This document shows positions 8,577 through 17,577 of a stretch of DNA of 64,000 nt, piece by piece (the stretch's first letter is position 1; each line of letters starts with the position of its first letter). Position numbers and translations under genes: made by a program. Below the pieces are notes generated by a model. It saw nothing but the letters and a program-made list of their open reading frames with translations. It was not told the DNA's origin and searched no databases. Source of the stretch: Leptospiraceae bacterium (GTDB lineage Bacteria; Spirochaetota; Leptospiria; Leptospirales; Leptospiraceae); NCBI GenBank assembly GCA_024233835.1, contig JACKPC010000002.1:519001-583000 (forward strand), given 5' to 3'.

Positions 8577-9926
8577 ATGAAACGGGATGAAAAAAACGAA
8601 TACCTCAAGAACCTCAAAGGAAGAAAATTTCTCATTTTAGGGGGAGGCCTAAGTGGTAGAGCAGCGACAAAGCTCTTAGAAAATCTTTCCCAAAAGCTGC
8701 TACTCTGTGATAAAACTCCCCAGATGGGTCTGAATTGCCCGCAGGAAACCGATGAATTAAAGAATTTCCGATATTTTAAACCCGATCTCATTATCAAAAG
8801 TCCCGGAATTTCACCAGACCACCCGATTCTTCAATCAGCAAAACAAACCCAAACCCCGATTTGGAGTGAGATTGATCTTGCTTATCTCTTTTTTAAGGGA
8901 AAAATCATCGCCATCACCGGTACCGATGGTAAATCCACCAGTACAGCTCTAACAGGTCATTTATTACAGGCAAGTGGTTTCAAAACAAAAACTGGTGGGA
9001 ATATAGGGCTTCCCTTCTCTGAGATCTGTCTCGATGATATCGATCTGGCAGTTTTAGAGTTAAGTAGTTACCAGTTGGATGACAGCCAATTTTTTCGAGC
9101 TGAAACCGGCTGTATTTTAAATATAGCCCCGGACCATTTAGAAAGACACAAAACCATGGAAAATTATGCCGAAGCAAAAAAGAAAATATTTCTTGAAAAT
9201 ACAAACTCTATTTTAAACGAAAAATTGAAAAATCTCTACGAGCTCAATAAAGAAACTTTCCCAAACTTAATTTTTTTCGGAAGGAAAAAGGAAGCCGAGG
9301 CAAAAATCTGGAGCGAAAAAAAACAAATTTCAAGCTCCCAAAAAAGCTATGATTACTCCCAATTTCCTTTACAGGGAGCCCATAACGAAGAAAACCTGGC
9401 CGCAAGTCTTCTTATTTCTGAACCTTATTTTACTGATTTGCAGGCTTTGGAAAAAGCTATCGGAAGTTTTAAGGGCCTCGAACACCGCTTTGAAGACCTC
9501 GGCTTTTATAAAAATTGTCGATTTATCAATGATTCAAAAGCTACAAACCTTCACAGTCTCCTCTCCGGACTAAAAGGAATTTCCCAAAAAACAGAAACCA
9601 TTTTAATTCTTGGTGGAGAGCCCAAGAATGAAAGTTTAACACCTCTTTTTTCAGAGCTACAGGGACGAAATATTAACCTTTTTTTATTTGGAAAAGCTGC
9701 TGAAATATGGGAAAAAGAATTTTTTCATCTTTCAACAGTTCACACCCTGCGTTTTAAAAAAAATTTAAAAGAAGTAATGGCAGAAATTCCGGAACTCATT
9801 TTAGAAAAAGAAGTAAAAATCTGCCTTTTTTCACCCGCCTGTGCCAGCTTCGATCAATATAAAAACTTCGAAGAAAGAGGAAAGCATTTCAAAAGCCTGT
9901 TTGAGAATTTCAGCAAAAGCTATTGA
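8577..9926 (+). CDS. murD: UDP-N-acetylmuramoylalanine--D-glutamate ligase
   Basis: A 449-residue cytoplasmic Mur ligase that adds D-glutamate to UDP-MurNAc-L-Ala in peptidoglycan synthesis. The N-terminal Rossmann-like UDP-binding domain has LILGGGLSGRAA. The central ATP-binding domain has the P-loop ITGTDGKSTST and the Mur ligase motif APDHLERH. The C-terminal domain has HNEENLAAS, NDSKATN and FSPACASFDQYKNFEERG, all typical of MurD. Length is normal. No clear Shine-Dalgarno precedes the ATG. The murF gene lies about 46 kb away, so this is not a classic dcw cluster. Confidence 0.95.
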   Translation: MKRDEKNEYLKNLKGRKFLILGGGLSGRAATKLLENLSQKLLLCDKTPQMGLNCPQETDELKNFRYFKPDLIIKSPGISPDHPILQSAKQTQTPIWSEIDLAYLFFKGKIIAITGTDGKSTSTALTGHLLQASGFKTKTGGNIGLPFSEICLDDIDLAVLELSSYQLDDSQFFRAETGCILNIAPDHLERHKTMENYAEAKKKIFLENTNSILNEKLKNLYELNKETFPNLIFFGRKKEAEAKIWSEKKQISSSQKSYDYSQFPLQGAHNEENLAASLLISEPYFTDLQALEKAIGSFKGLEHRFEDLGFYKNCRFINDSKATNLHSLLSGLKGISQKTETILILGGEPKNESLTPLFSELQGRNINLFLFGKAAEIWEKEFFHLSTVHTLRFKKNLKEVMAEIPELILEKEVKICLFSPACASFDQYKNFEERGKHFKSLFENFSKSY

Positions 9927-9958
9927 CATGCCTCTTCCTGCTATAAAACTGAAATCAG

Positions 9959-10540
9959 ATGCTGAGTATTCTTGCCATATTTCCACTTCCAGGTCTGATA
10001 TTATTTCCGGGAACCTATCTACCTCTCCATATCTTTGAGCCAAGATACAGGTTAATGCTTGATTACTGCACCGAATCAGACTATGAAATTGGCATCACAG
10101 CTCTACACCCCGGTGGTGATATAGAAACCATATTTGGTTGGGGAAAGATTATTGATATTGAAACTCTTCCTGATGGACGATCAAATATTCTCGTAGAGGG
10201 TCTGGGTATTGCAAATATAGAAAATTATGATTCCAAAGATCCTTTTATTATTGCGAATGTAAAAAAACAGGAAAATGAACTCTCCCACTTAAACTCAGAA
10301 GATTTCCAAATCCTCTTAAATAAACTTATAAATCAATGCCGGCAGTATCTTCATAAAGTTGGTATAGAAACTATTTTTATTGATGAATTATTAAAATTAA
10401 AACTTCACTCTTTCCCTATAGAGTTTATGACTTCCATTTTAAATATTAATTTTGATGTAAAAAATGATATTTTTCTTACTAAAGATGGTATGGAAAAAGC
10501 CTATAAATTGGAAAAAGTGATAGAAACACTTCTAAAATAA
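9959..10540 (+). CDS. LON substrate-binding (Lon N-terminal) domain protein
   Basis: A 193-residue protein made only of the PUA-like N-terminal domain of Lon proteases: IFPLPGLILFPGTYLPLHIFEPRYR, in which FPLPGLILFPG and LPLHIFEPRY are the hallmark strands, followed by a helical bundle. No AAA+ or Ser-Lys protease domain follows, so it cannot be a protease itself; such stand-alone proteins are widespread and their role is not settled. It starts 32 bases after murD on the same strand and faces the patatin gene. Confidence 0.85.
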   Translation: MLSILAIFPLPGLILFPGTYLPLHIFEPRYRLMLDYCTESDYEIGITALHPGGDIETIFGWGKIIDIETLPDGRSNILVEGLGIANIENYDSKDPFIIANVKKQENELSHLNSEDFQILLNKLINQCRQYLHKVGIETIFIDELLKLKLHSFPIEFMTSILNINFDVKNDIFLTKDGMEKAYKLEKVIETLLK

Positions 10541-10604
10541 TATTTCTTTACCGGTTAATTAGGACATTCTCATCCTATTTACCAACCTCTTTCTGCTAAT
10601 AGTC

Positions 10605-11531
10605 CTAATCCTCTATGATTGATAATAACGATTCCTTTGCTAATTCAACAACTCTCCGTCCCTCCATAAAACATTCTTTAAACCGATGAAATTCCATCAT
10701 TCCAATATCCGTTAATTTGGGTGTAAGTAATATATCAGGAGGATCTCCGGCCATGCGACTACGAGTAATTCGAACTTCCATAATATTAATGCTGGTATTA
10801 ATAACTTCCATTAAGGAAGGCCTTCCATCAGGATTTTCGTCTTCATCCTGTTGAACTTTTAATTTATTATAAAATTCTTTAGGACTTCTCCACCAGGATT
10901 TTTTTTCCGGATCTGTTTCTGACTCGGAAGATTGTTCCTTGTTTTTCTTCTTTGTAAAAGTATTCTTGGCCATTAGATGTGCGTTTAAATCGACAGCAAT
11001 AATATATTCAGCTCCTAAAGCACGGCAAACAGAAACCGGAACAGGGTTTACAACTCCCCCATCAATTAACCATTTTCCCTTGTAGTAAACCGGTGTAATC
11101 ACTCCGGGAAGTGCAATAGAAGATCGAACCGCTGGTAAAACCTCTCCCGAACGAAGCCATATTTCCTGTCCTGTCTCCAGTTCACAGGCTACAGCGGCAA
11201 AAGGTAGATTTAAGTCCTCAATTTTCTTTTCTCCAAAATAATTCTTAAAATAATTGAACAATTTATTTCCTTTAATCAAACCTCCGCTAAGGGTAAAATC
11301 AAAAAAACTCACCACATCTTTCCATTCCAGGCCTTTTAACCAATCTTCGAGTTCATTTAAGCGACCGGCAGAATAAGCAGCTCCAACCAGGGAACCGGAA
11401 GAAGTTCCGGCGACAACTTCCGGATAGATTCCCAGATCCTCCAGAGCTCTCAAGACACCTATATGAGAAAGTCCTCTTGCGGCTCCACTTCCTAGAGCTA
11501 CACCCACTTTATATTTTGTTTTCTTTTTCAT
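10605..11531 (-). CDS. Patatin-like phospholipase (RssA/NTE family)
   Basis: A 308-residue Ser-Asp dyad acyl hydrolase. GSGAARG (oxyanion hole), GTSSGS (nucleophile Ser) and LIDGGVVNPVPV (catalytic Asp) are all present in order. A central acidic/basic insertion (around KKKNKEQSSESETDPEKK) lies between the Asp loop and the C-terminal helices and is probably a surface loop. The ATG at 11531 is chosen because GGAG lies about eight bases upstream; an in-frame TTG four codons earlier overlaps that site. No signal peptide, so a cytoplasmic or membrane-peripheral enzyme is inferred. The lipid substrate is unknown. Confidence 0.9.
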   Translation of the reverse strand: MKKKTKYKVGVALGSGAARGLSHIGVLRALEDLGIYPEVVAGTSSGSLVGAAYSAGRLNELEDWLKGLEWKDVVSFFDFTLSGGLIKGNKLFNYFKNYFGEKKIEDLNLPFAAVACELETGQEIWLRSGEVLPAVRSSIALPGVITPVYYKGKWLIDGGVVNPVPVSVCRALGAEYIIAVDLNAHLMAKNTFTKKKNKEQSSESETDPEKKSWWRSPKEFYNKLKVQQDEDENPDGRPSLMEVINTSINIMEVRITRSRMAGDPPDILLTPKLTDIGMMEFHRFKECFMEGRRVVELAKESLLSIIED

Positions 11532-11702
11532 ATCTTTCTCCAATTTGCTCTCTATACATCATTTCTACTATACCAGAAAAAACCCGATAAATAAAAGAAA
11601 GATTTTTTAAACTCTTCCCTTTATGTTCATCTTTATAAATTATTCAATAAATCTTGACTTTTTAAGAATTAATTAAAAAGATACTTTTAAGGAACATCAA
11701 GG

Positions 11703-12818
11703 ATGATCTCAAAAGAGCAATACCTCTGGCAGGTTTTTTCGAATGTCAAAAACTCCTCTCCTGAACATTTAATATCCTCCATAACCCAATCCATCGGGCT
11801 CATTACAGGCCTCGATTACGTATTTATCGGAAAATTAGATTCCATTGATTCCAGTCTTGTTCGAACACATGGTCTATGGGCCAGGGGAAATTATGCTGAC
11901 AATTTCTGTTATGCGCTTACCGGAACTCCCTGTGCGCAGGTATGGGAAGGAGAAACCTGCTTCTTTGGAGAAGACGTCTCGAATCTTTTCCCTGATGATA
12001 TTCTTCTTGATGAAATGAAAATAAAATCCTATATAGGAGTTCCTTTAAAAACCAGGAATCATGCTGTATATGGTCTTCTGGTTGTTCTCCATTCCAGTTT
12101 AATTGAAAATGCAAGTACGATACAGGAGTTTTTGGATTTATTCGGGCAGTGGGTTTCAAGTGAGCTGGAGTATATTGATACAAGTTTTCAAAATAAGAAA
12201 CAGCTTCAAGAGTTAAATGAATTTAACCACATTATTAGCCATAGCTTAAGAGCTCCTCTTGCCAATCTATTAGGATTTATTGAACTTGCTGGAGAAATGA
12301 AAACTATAGGTGAAGATAGCATTCATTTCTTAGAATCAAATCTTAGTATTTTGCATAAGGTTTCCCTGAATCTGAATAAAATAACGGAATTGCACAAACG
12401 AACCAGAGAACATTTTTCAGAAGTAGAATTAATTGAAATCTTTAAGCAAATTTCCGTAAAGTATATAAACACAATTCTTAATAAATTTACCGAATCCATT
12501 TTTATAAAAACAGATAAAGAAGTGTTCGAATCCATGCTGGATAATCTTTTATTACTTATAAGCAATAAAAATCCTTTAACCAAAATCTCTATCCGATGTG
12601 AAAAGAAACATGAATTGAATATAAATTTCCAATCTCCATGCGAACTGGATAAGCTTGAAAAACCCGATATCAATGGTCTTTATCGATTAAAAGGAAATAG
12701 TCCGGATAACGAAAATATTATTATCTGTTTATTACAATTTCAATTAGAATATCTAAATATTCATTTTTCCTTAAAAACCAATCCTGGATCCGGAACATTG
12801 GCGAGGTTAACTATATGA
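11703..12818 (+). CDS. GAF domain protein with a degenerate histidine kinase module
   Basis: A 371-residue soluble protein. Residues 1-155 form a GAF sensor domain of the ALTGTPC…V…C…LFP type. Residues about 175-240 resemble a HisKA helix pair with a retained acceptor: FNHIISHSLRAPL, His180. The last 110 residues sit where an ATPase domain should be, but no N box, G1 or G2 glycine motifs are visible; only SMLDNLLLLIS and a GSGTLARLTI end echo the fold. It may act as a phosphotransfer or scaffold protein and not as an active kinase (inference). It ends inside the start of the receiver gene (ATGA overlap), so the two are coupled. AAGGA precedes the ATG. Confidence 0.78.
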   Translation: MISKEQYLWQVFSNVKNSSPEHLISSITQSIGLITGLDYVFIGKLDSIDSSLVRTHGLWARGNYADNFCYALTGTPCAQVWEGETCFFGEDVSNLFPDDILLDEMKIKSYIGVPLKTRNHAVYGLLVVLHSSLIENASTIQEFLDLFGQWVSSELEYIDTSFQNKKQLQELNEFNHIISHSLRAPLANLLGFIELAGEMKTIGEDSIHFLESNLSILHKVSLNLNKITELHKRTREHFSEVELIEIFKQISVKYINTILNKFTESIFIKTDKEVFESMLDNLLLLISNKNPLTKISIRCEKKHELNINFQSPCELDKLEKPDINGLYRLKGNSPDNENIIICLLQFQLEYLNIHFSLKTNPGSGTLARLTI

Positions 12819-13210
12819 TTTTTTTATTAATTGATGACGACCATCTAACCCGAAACCTTTTAAAACAACAAATCTATTACATTTTTCCGGATTGCGAAAT
12901 TATTGAAGCTGAAAATGGAAAAGATGGAATAGAGGAATTAAATCATTTAATTATTAGAGAAAAAAATAAAGAAAAAGTTGTATTTTTAGATCTAAATATG
13001 CCTGTTATAAATGGTTTTGAATTTTTAGATTTGATACAAAATAAGGGTTTTATTAATATTCCAAAATTAAACTATTTTATTTTAACTTCCAGCAATAGTA
13101 ATATAGATATGGAGAAAGCAAAAGAATATATATTTGTACAAAAATATCTGGTAAAACCCTTAAATCTTAATTTTCTAAGAGAACTGAAAGCCTCAATTAG
13201 ATCTACTTAA
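12815..13210 (+). CDS. Single-domain response regulator (CheY-like receiver)
   Basis: A 131-residue receiver domain without an output domain. The acidic pocket IDDDH (Asp7-9), the phospho-acceptor in FLDLNMPVINGFEFL (Asp59), the switch Ser/Thr in ILTSSNS and the VKP lysine are all in place. It overlaps the GAF/degenerate-kinase gene by four bases, which marks it as the partner of that protein; signalling would run by phosphotransfer to another protein. It converges with the hydrolase gene, overlapping its 3' end by four bases. Confidence 0.9.
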   Translation: MIFLLIDDDHLTRNLLKQQIYYIFPDCEIIEAENGKDGIEELNHLIIREKNKEKVVFLDLNMPVINGFEFLDLIQNKGFINIPKLNYFILTSSNSNIDMEKAKEYIFVQKYLVKPLNLNFLRELKASIRST

Positions 13211-14169
13211 AGAGAATTAAAATAGTTTACGATTTTTTCCGCTATATATTCATTTGTTTCCGGGGAAATAATGTTTCCTGCAAGAATATGGTTTTTGCAG
13301 GGTTTACATTCAAATAACTCTTTCTTCTTGCCACCATATCGTTTGTACGCAGTTTTTACTTCCTCTACATCAATTACTTCATCCTTTTCTGTGTATATAA
13401 AAATGGCAGGGGTCGATTGCTCTTCGTATTTATAGTTTTTAAGTGATTCAACCAGTACAACCATAGGACGAATTCCTTCAAGAGCATAATCATAAGTCCA
13501 ATACTTTTTCATCATCTCATTATAAGGTTTCCAGGTACGTCTTTTTCCTGACACAAGCTTTGCAAACTCCAGGCCTGCCGGGTATAATAGCAATTTGACT
13601 GTTTTATTTTTTGGATAAATATTTGGTGAAAGTAAAGCCATACCGGCAATCTTCCTTTCAGGCTGAAGCCTATCATGCTCAGCCAACCATAAGCTCAAAG
13701 GAACCCCGGTGGAAACAGCGATAATAAAAATCTTATTCCCAATTTTCTTTCCAATCTCGTATGCTTCCATAGCATCATAGATCCACTCAGAAGCATCAGT
13801 TTTGCCAAAAGCTTCTCCACCTCTTCCATGACCTCTCAAACGAGTATAGAACACATTTGCATTGATTTTCTGAGAGATAAGTTCTGTGACAGGACTGGTT
13901 TCCTGTCGCGATGCAGAAAAACCATGGATATAAACAATGGCATATTCGGTTTTTTTTCCTTTTTCTCGCATTACAAGTTTTTTTTCAGCACCGGGAGTTA
14001 TATCCAAAAATTTTGCTTCTTTTTCATTTATATAGGATTCATAATCATCCGGAATCTTAATAGTTGGCATTTTGGTATCAACCGAATATCCTGTAAATGG
14101 AATATATAAGAAAAAAACGATACACATGAATAGAAAGAAAAGAAAAGAATATTTAATCCCTTGTTTCAT
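13207..14169 (-). CDS. Membrane-anchored or secreted alpha/beta hydrolase
   Basis: A 320-residue protein with one N-terminal hydrophobic segment (residues about 7-25) and a serine hydrolase fold. VYIHGFSASRQET provides the oxyanion turn. The nucleophile elbow is AVSTG, with Ala instead of the first Gly of GxSxG. TEKDEVID and KNHILAG supply candidate Asp and His. It resembles lysophospholipase/monoglyceride lipase-type hydrolases, but the substrate is unknown. TGAGG precedes the ATG by six bases, and a good promoter lies just upstream. The 190-bp gap to ispG holds this promoter and an inverted repeat. Confidence 0.78.
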   Translation of the reverse strand: MKQGIKYSFLFFLFMCIVFFLYIPFTGYSVDTKMPTIKIPDDYESYINEKEAKFLDITPGAEKKLVMREKGKKTEYAIVYIHGFSASRQETSPVTELISQKINANVFYTRLRGHGRGGEAFGKTDASEWIYDAMEAYEIGKKIGNKIFIIAVSTGVPLSLWLAEHDRLQPERKIAGMALLSPNIYPKNKTVKLLLYPAGLEFAKLVSGKRRTWKPYNEMMKKYWTYDYALEGIRPMVVLVESLKNYKYEEQSTPAIFIYTEKDEVIDVEEVKTAYKRYGGKKKELFECKPCKNHILAGNIISPETNEYIAEKIVNYFNSL

Positions 14170-14197
14170 AACAAACCTCAGAAAAGTTATCTAAAAG

Positions 14198-14225
14198 AGT
14201 ATATTTTTCAGAAAACTATAGTCAA
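14198..14225 (-). promoter_or_regulatory. Sigma-70-type promoter of the hydrolase gene
   Basis: On the minus strand TTGACT (14220-14225), a 16-base spacer and TATACT (14198-14203). The predicted start near 14191 gives a leader of about 22 bases that includes the TGAGG ribosome site. Confidence 0.65.
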
Positions 14226-14321
14226 GAAAAAATTATCTGAGATTTTCAATCATCCATTTCTAAAAAACTGAATTTTTAATATTTTTAAACGATTTATACT
14301 TCCCCTAATTTCTTTTTTTTT

Positions 14322-14357
14322 CTTTACAGCTTATTGGAATCTTAGGCCTATGTAAAG
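14322..14357 (+). promoter_or_regulatory. Inverted repeat directly upstream of ispG
   Basis: CTTTACA (14322-14328) is repeated in inverse as TGTAAAG (14351-14357), ending two bases before the ispG ATG. In RNA the right arm would cover the only purine stretch (AAAG) near the start. It could be an operator or a translation-control hairpin; no known family is recognised. Confidence 0.3.
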
Positions 14358-14359
14358 CT

Positions 14360-16330
14360 ATGGAACTGAAATATAACCTTTCTCCCTTTTACTATAATCG
14401 TTTAAAAACAAAGGAGGTAAAGGTGGGTGACCTGGGTATCGGCGGGGAAAATCCGATTCGAATTCAGTCTATGGTAAACACCGATACCACAGATATCAAA
14501 TCAAGCTGCAATCAGATAATAGCCTTAGAAGAAGCAGGCTGTGAAATTGTCCGACTTACCGTTCCCTCAATAAAGGATGCAGAGGCCCTTCCCTTAATTC
14601 GTAAAGAACTAAAGAATCAGAATTGCAAAATTCCACTCGTTGCAGATATACATTTTACACCCAGTGTAGCTATGAAAGTAGTAGAACATGTAGAAAAGGT
14701 ACGAATTAACCCCGGAAACTTTGCCGATAAAAAGAAATTCCTCGTTCAAGAATACAATGACAAAGATTACATGTTGGAATTAGAACGTATAGCAGATGTT
14801 TTCTTGCCTCTGGTAAAACGTTGCAAAGAGCTGGGTGTAGCAATGAGAATAGGTACCAATCACGGCTCTCTTTCTGATAGAATCATGAATCGTTACGGAG
14901 ATACTCCACTCGGTATGTGTGAATCAGCTTTAGAATTTATTCGTATCGCAGAGAGTGAGGCTTATTACGACATTATAGTTTCCATGAAATCTTCCAACCC
15001 AACCATTATGATTCAAGCATACCGTCTATTATCAGCAAAATTTTTAGAAGAAAATAGAAACTATCCATTCCACCTCGGAGTAACAGAAGCCGGAGATGGC
15101 ACTGATGGAAGAATCAAATCAGCCCTGGGAATAGGTTCTCTTCTGGCAGAAGGTATTGGTGATACAATACGAGTTTCATTAACGGAAGATCCGGTATTAG
15201 AAATACCGGCTGCAAAAAAAATATTAGCACCTTTATTAGAAAAAATAACAGAAGAAGTAAAGGAAGATTTTAAAGAGTTTCGCGATCCATTCAATAGTCA
15301 TAAAATAGAAACCCAACTTTTTACTGTTAGAAATTTTCAAATGGGTGGAAGAAACATTCCGCGAATAGAAACCACTATTGACTCATCTCTATATCGAGAT
15401 GGAAATCATTTCCATCAGTTTATTGTAGAAAATTCAGAACGGAGTGATGATAGAAATTTAGAAATAATGCACTTCCTCATTTCAGAAGAAAAGGATCTGC
15501 AATTAGTACAGTGGTATAAAAAGAAATACAACTTTCCTTTTTCTGTTGAACTTTCCGGTAAATTGGAAAATAAAGTAAATGACTATCTACCTCTATTATT
15601 CTTTGCTGATAAAGTAAAAGTCACAATTACTAACCGTGATAATCTTCCATATATTTTAGGAATGCTTTCGGGTAAACATCTTCCATTTGAATTATCCTTT
15701 ATTGATTTCACATATTACTTAATCAAAGATTCCCTACAACTTTTAAATGTATATGGAATGAAAAACTGTATTCTTTCATTAAATTCATCTGATCCCTTAA
15801 TGGATTATCGAAAATTAGGTTCTTTAAATGGAGCTTATGGATATCCAATACTTCTAAATGCAACTTATAATACTTACGATGACGCTTTATTCTATGCTTC
15901 ATCTTCCCTTGGCTCAATGTTCATTGATGGACTGGGAGATAGTCTACGCTTAATGGTTCCAAAAGAATCTCCTCATAAACTCCTTTCTCTTTCCTACGAT
16001 CTTTTGCAGGCAGTAAGGTTAAGAACCACAAAAACGGAATACATTTCCTGTCCTTCCTGCGGTCGAACCCTGTTTGATTTACAAAATACAACTGCCAGAA
16101 TAAAAGCCAAAACGTCTCATCTGAAGGGAGTAAAAATTGCTGTTATGGGTTGTATAGTAAATGGACCGGGAGAAATGGCAGATGCAGATTTTGGTTATGT
16201 TGGTGCAGGACCAGGTAAAGTCCATCTGTATAGAAATAAAACTATAGTAAAAAAATCTATTCCTTCAGAAATAGCAGATGACGAGTTAATTAAATTAATA
16301 CAGTCAGAAGGGATGTGGATTGATTTATGA
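14360..16330 (+). CDS. ispG: 4-hydroxy-3-methylbut-2-en-1-yl diphosphate synthase, long form
   Basis: The penultimate enzyme of the MEP isoprenoid pathway, converting MEcPP to HMBPP with a [4Fe-4S] cluster. At 656 residues it is the long form with an extra domain between the TIM barrel (about 15-290) and the C-terminal cluster domain, as known from plants, chlamydiae and spirochaetes. Cluster ligands are Cys564, Cys567, Cys598 and Glu605, with spacings matching the E. coli enzyme. Conserved barrel motifs include QSMVNTDT, LVADIHF and RINPGN. The inserted domain (about 310-530) shows weak barrel-like motifs. The stop overlaps the next gene by four bases. Confidence 0.96.
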   Translation: MELKYNLSPFYYNRLKTKEVKVGDLGIGGENPIRIQSMVNTDTTDIKSSCNQIIALEEAGCEIVRLTVPSIKDAEALPLIRKELKNQNCKIPLVADIHFTPSVAMKVVEHVEKVRINPGNFADKKKFLVQEYNDKDYMLELERIADVFLPLVKRCKELGVAMRIGTNHGSLSDRIMNRYGDTPLGMCESALEFIRIAESEAYYDIIVSMKSSNPTIMIQAYRLLSAKFLEENRNYPFHLGVTEAGDGTDGRIKSALGIGSLLAEGIGDTIRVSLTEDPVLEIPAAKKILAPLLEKITEEVKEDFKEFRDPFNSHKIETQLFTVRNFQMGGRNIPRIETTIDSSLYRDGNHFHQFIVENSERSDDRNLEIMHFLISEEKDLQLVQWYKKKYNFPFSVELSGKLENKVNDYLPLLFFADKVKVTITNRDNLPYILGMLSGKHLPFELSFIDFTYYLIKDSLQLLNVYGMKNCILSLNSSDPLMDYRKLGSLNGAYGYPILLNATYNTYDDALFYASSSLGSMFIDGLGDSLRLMVPKESPHKLLSLSYDLLQAVRLRTTKTEYISCPSCGRTLFDLQNTTARIKAKTSHLKGVKIAVMGCIVNGPGEMADADFGYVGAGPGKVHLYRNKTIVKKSIPSEIADDELIKLIQSEGMWIDL

Positions 16331-17577
16331 TCCCTTTCTTTCTTGTCGGATGTATTCTTGGTTTATCATATTTACTCACAGAAAAAATTCCTTTTATAAA
16401 AAAATATAAGATTCCCCCTGCCCTTTCATCCTCCTTGCTTCTTCTTTTCTTATTTTCAATATTTCCCTTTTTTAAAGAAGCTCACTTTTATCAAGAATGG
16501 AAAAAATGGCCATCCGATTTTATTGCTCTTGTATTTGCAGCTTTATTTCTTCAAAGAGCGCCCGGAAAAGTAAACTCAGATATTTATGAAGTAACCTCAC
16601 AAACACTTGTTGTCTGGATAACTATATTAGGCCAAATTTTGATCGGAATACTTCTTACTTATTTCTATTTTCAACCCTACTTCAATCTACCTATAGCTTT
16701 TTCTTCCGTTCTAGAAGCTGGCTTTGCAGGTGGACACGGAACAGCAGTTGCCATGAAATCAATTTTCTTATCTCATGGATTAAAAAATGGCTCAGAATAC
16801 AGTCTATTTAGTGCAACAATAGGAATTATTTTAGGAATCATCGGTGGGGTATTTCTTGTTAATGCAGACAAAAAAAATAAAATAATTGAAAAAGTCACTT
16901 TCAGTTATGTAGAATTAAACCCATTACTATTCCTATTAAGTCTCGGATTGATTTTTGCATCTTATATATTAGGAAATATATTTAAACTATCCCTGGAAAA
17001 TATTTTCCCCACTCTTCCCTCTTTTCCCCTATTTGTATATGCTATTTTTGCAAGTATCCTAATGCGCCTTTTCATTAAGTTGAATCGTTTAACAATTTTC
17101 TTAAATAATAATATATTAGTATTTTATTCAAATCTATTTATGGATATTTTAATATTCACAGGAATCGCGACTATAGACATTCAACTTATTGCAGATACAA
17201 TATTTCCACTTTTTATTCTTTTCACATCCGGCTTTCTCTGGAATCTTTTCAGCTATTATTATATTAACCAGAAATTACTTAAAGATGAATACTACAAAGA
17301 AATGGCTATATTAAATTTCGGAATGTTCAATGGTACAACAGCAATCGGACTCATGCTTTTAAGAATGATTAATCCGGAACTCAAAACTAAAGCCGTCAGA
17401 ATCTACGCAGAAAGTACTCCTTTCACCTCAGCTTTTTTAGGAGGAGGAATCATCACCTTATCAATGCCTTATCTTTTGAATAAAATCTCTCCCCTTTTTA
17501 TCATGCTTATCTTAATTATAGGAATGTCTATTTTATTTTTAATAGGAAGGAAAATAAAACAAACAAAGTTAATTTAA
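16327..17577 (+). CDS. Sodium/glutamate symporter-like (GltS/ESS family) membrane protein
   Basis: A 416-residue polytopic inner-membrane protein with about ten to eleven hydrophobic segments. The segment LEAGFAGGHGTAVAM matches the conserved GltS-family pore motif GF.GGHGTA, and the second half has FGMFNGTTAIGLMLL as the pseudo-symmetric counterpart. Overall similarity to characterised GltS looks low, so the transported solute is uncertain. The ATGA overlap with ispG implies translational coupling, an unexpected partner for an isoprenoid enzyme. It converges with the Uma2 gene, overlapping it by four bases. Confidence 0.78.
   Translation: MIPFFLVGCILGLSYLLTEKIPFIKKYKIPPALSSSLLLLFLFSIFPFFKEAHFYQEWKKWPSDFIALVFAALFLQRAPGKVNSDIYEVTSQTLVVWITILGQILIGILLTYFYFQPYFNLPIAFSSVLEAGFAGGHGTAVAMKSIFLSHGLKNGSEYSLFSATIGIILGIIGGVFLVNADKKNKIIEKVTFSYVELNPLLFLLSLGLIFASYILGNIFKLSLENIFPTLPSFPLFVYAIFASILMRLFIKLNRLTIFLNNNILVFYSNLFMDILIFTGIATIDIQLIADTIFPLFILFTSGFLWNLFSYYYINQKLLKDEYYKEMAILNFGMFNGTTAIGLMLLRMINPELKTKAVRIYAESTPFTSAFLGGGIITLSMPYLLNKISPLFIMLILIIGMSILFLIGRKIKQTKLI

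Noticed and set aside
9923..9947. TTGACA followed by TATAAA before the LON-domain gene
   Set aside because: The spacer is only 13 bases, too short for a sigma-70 promoter.
10558..10609. ATTAGGAC…GTCCTAAT inverted repeat between the LON-domain and patatin genes
   Set aside because: The arms are 36 bases apart and one overlaps the patatin stop; no T tract, so a terminator or operator role is not supported.
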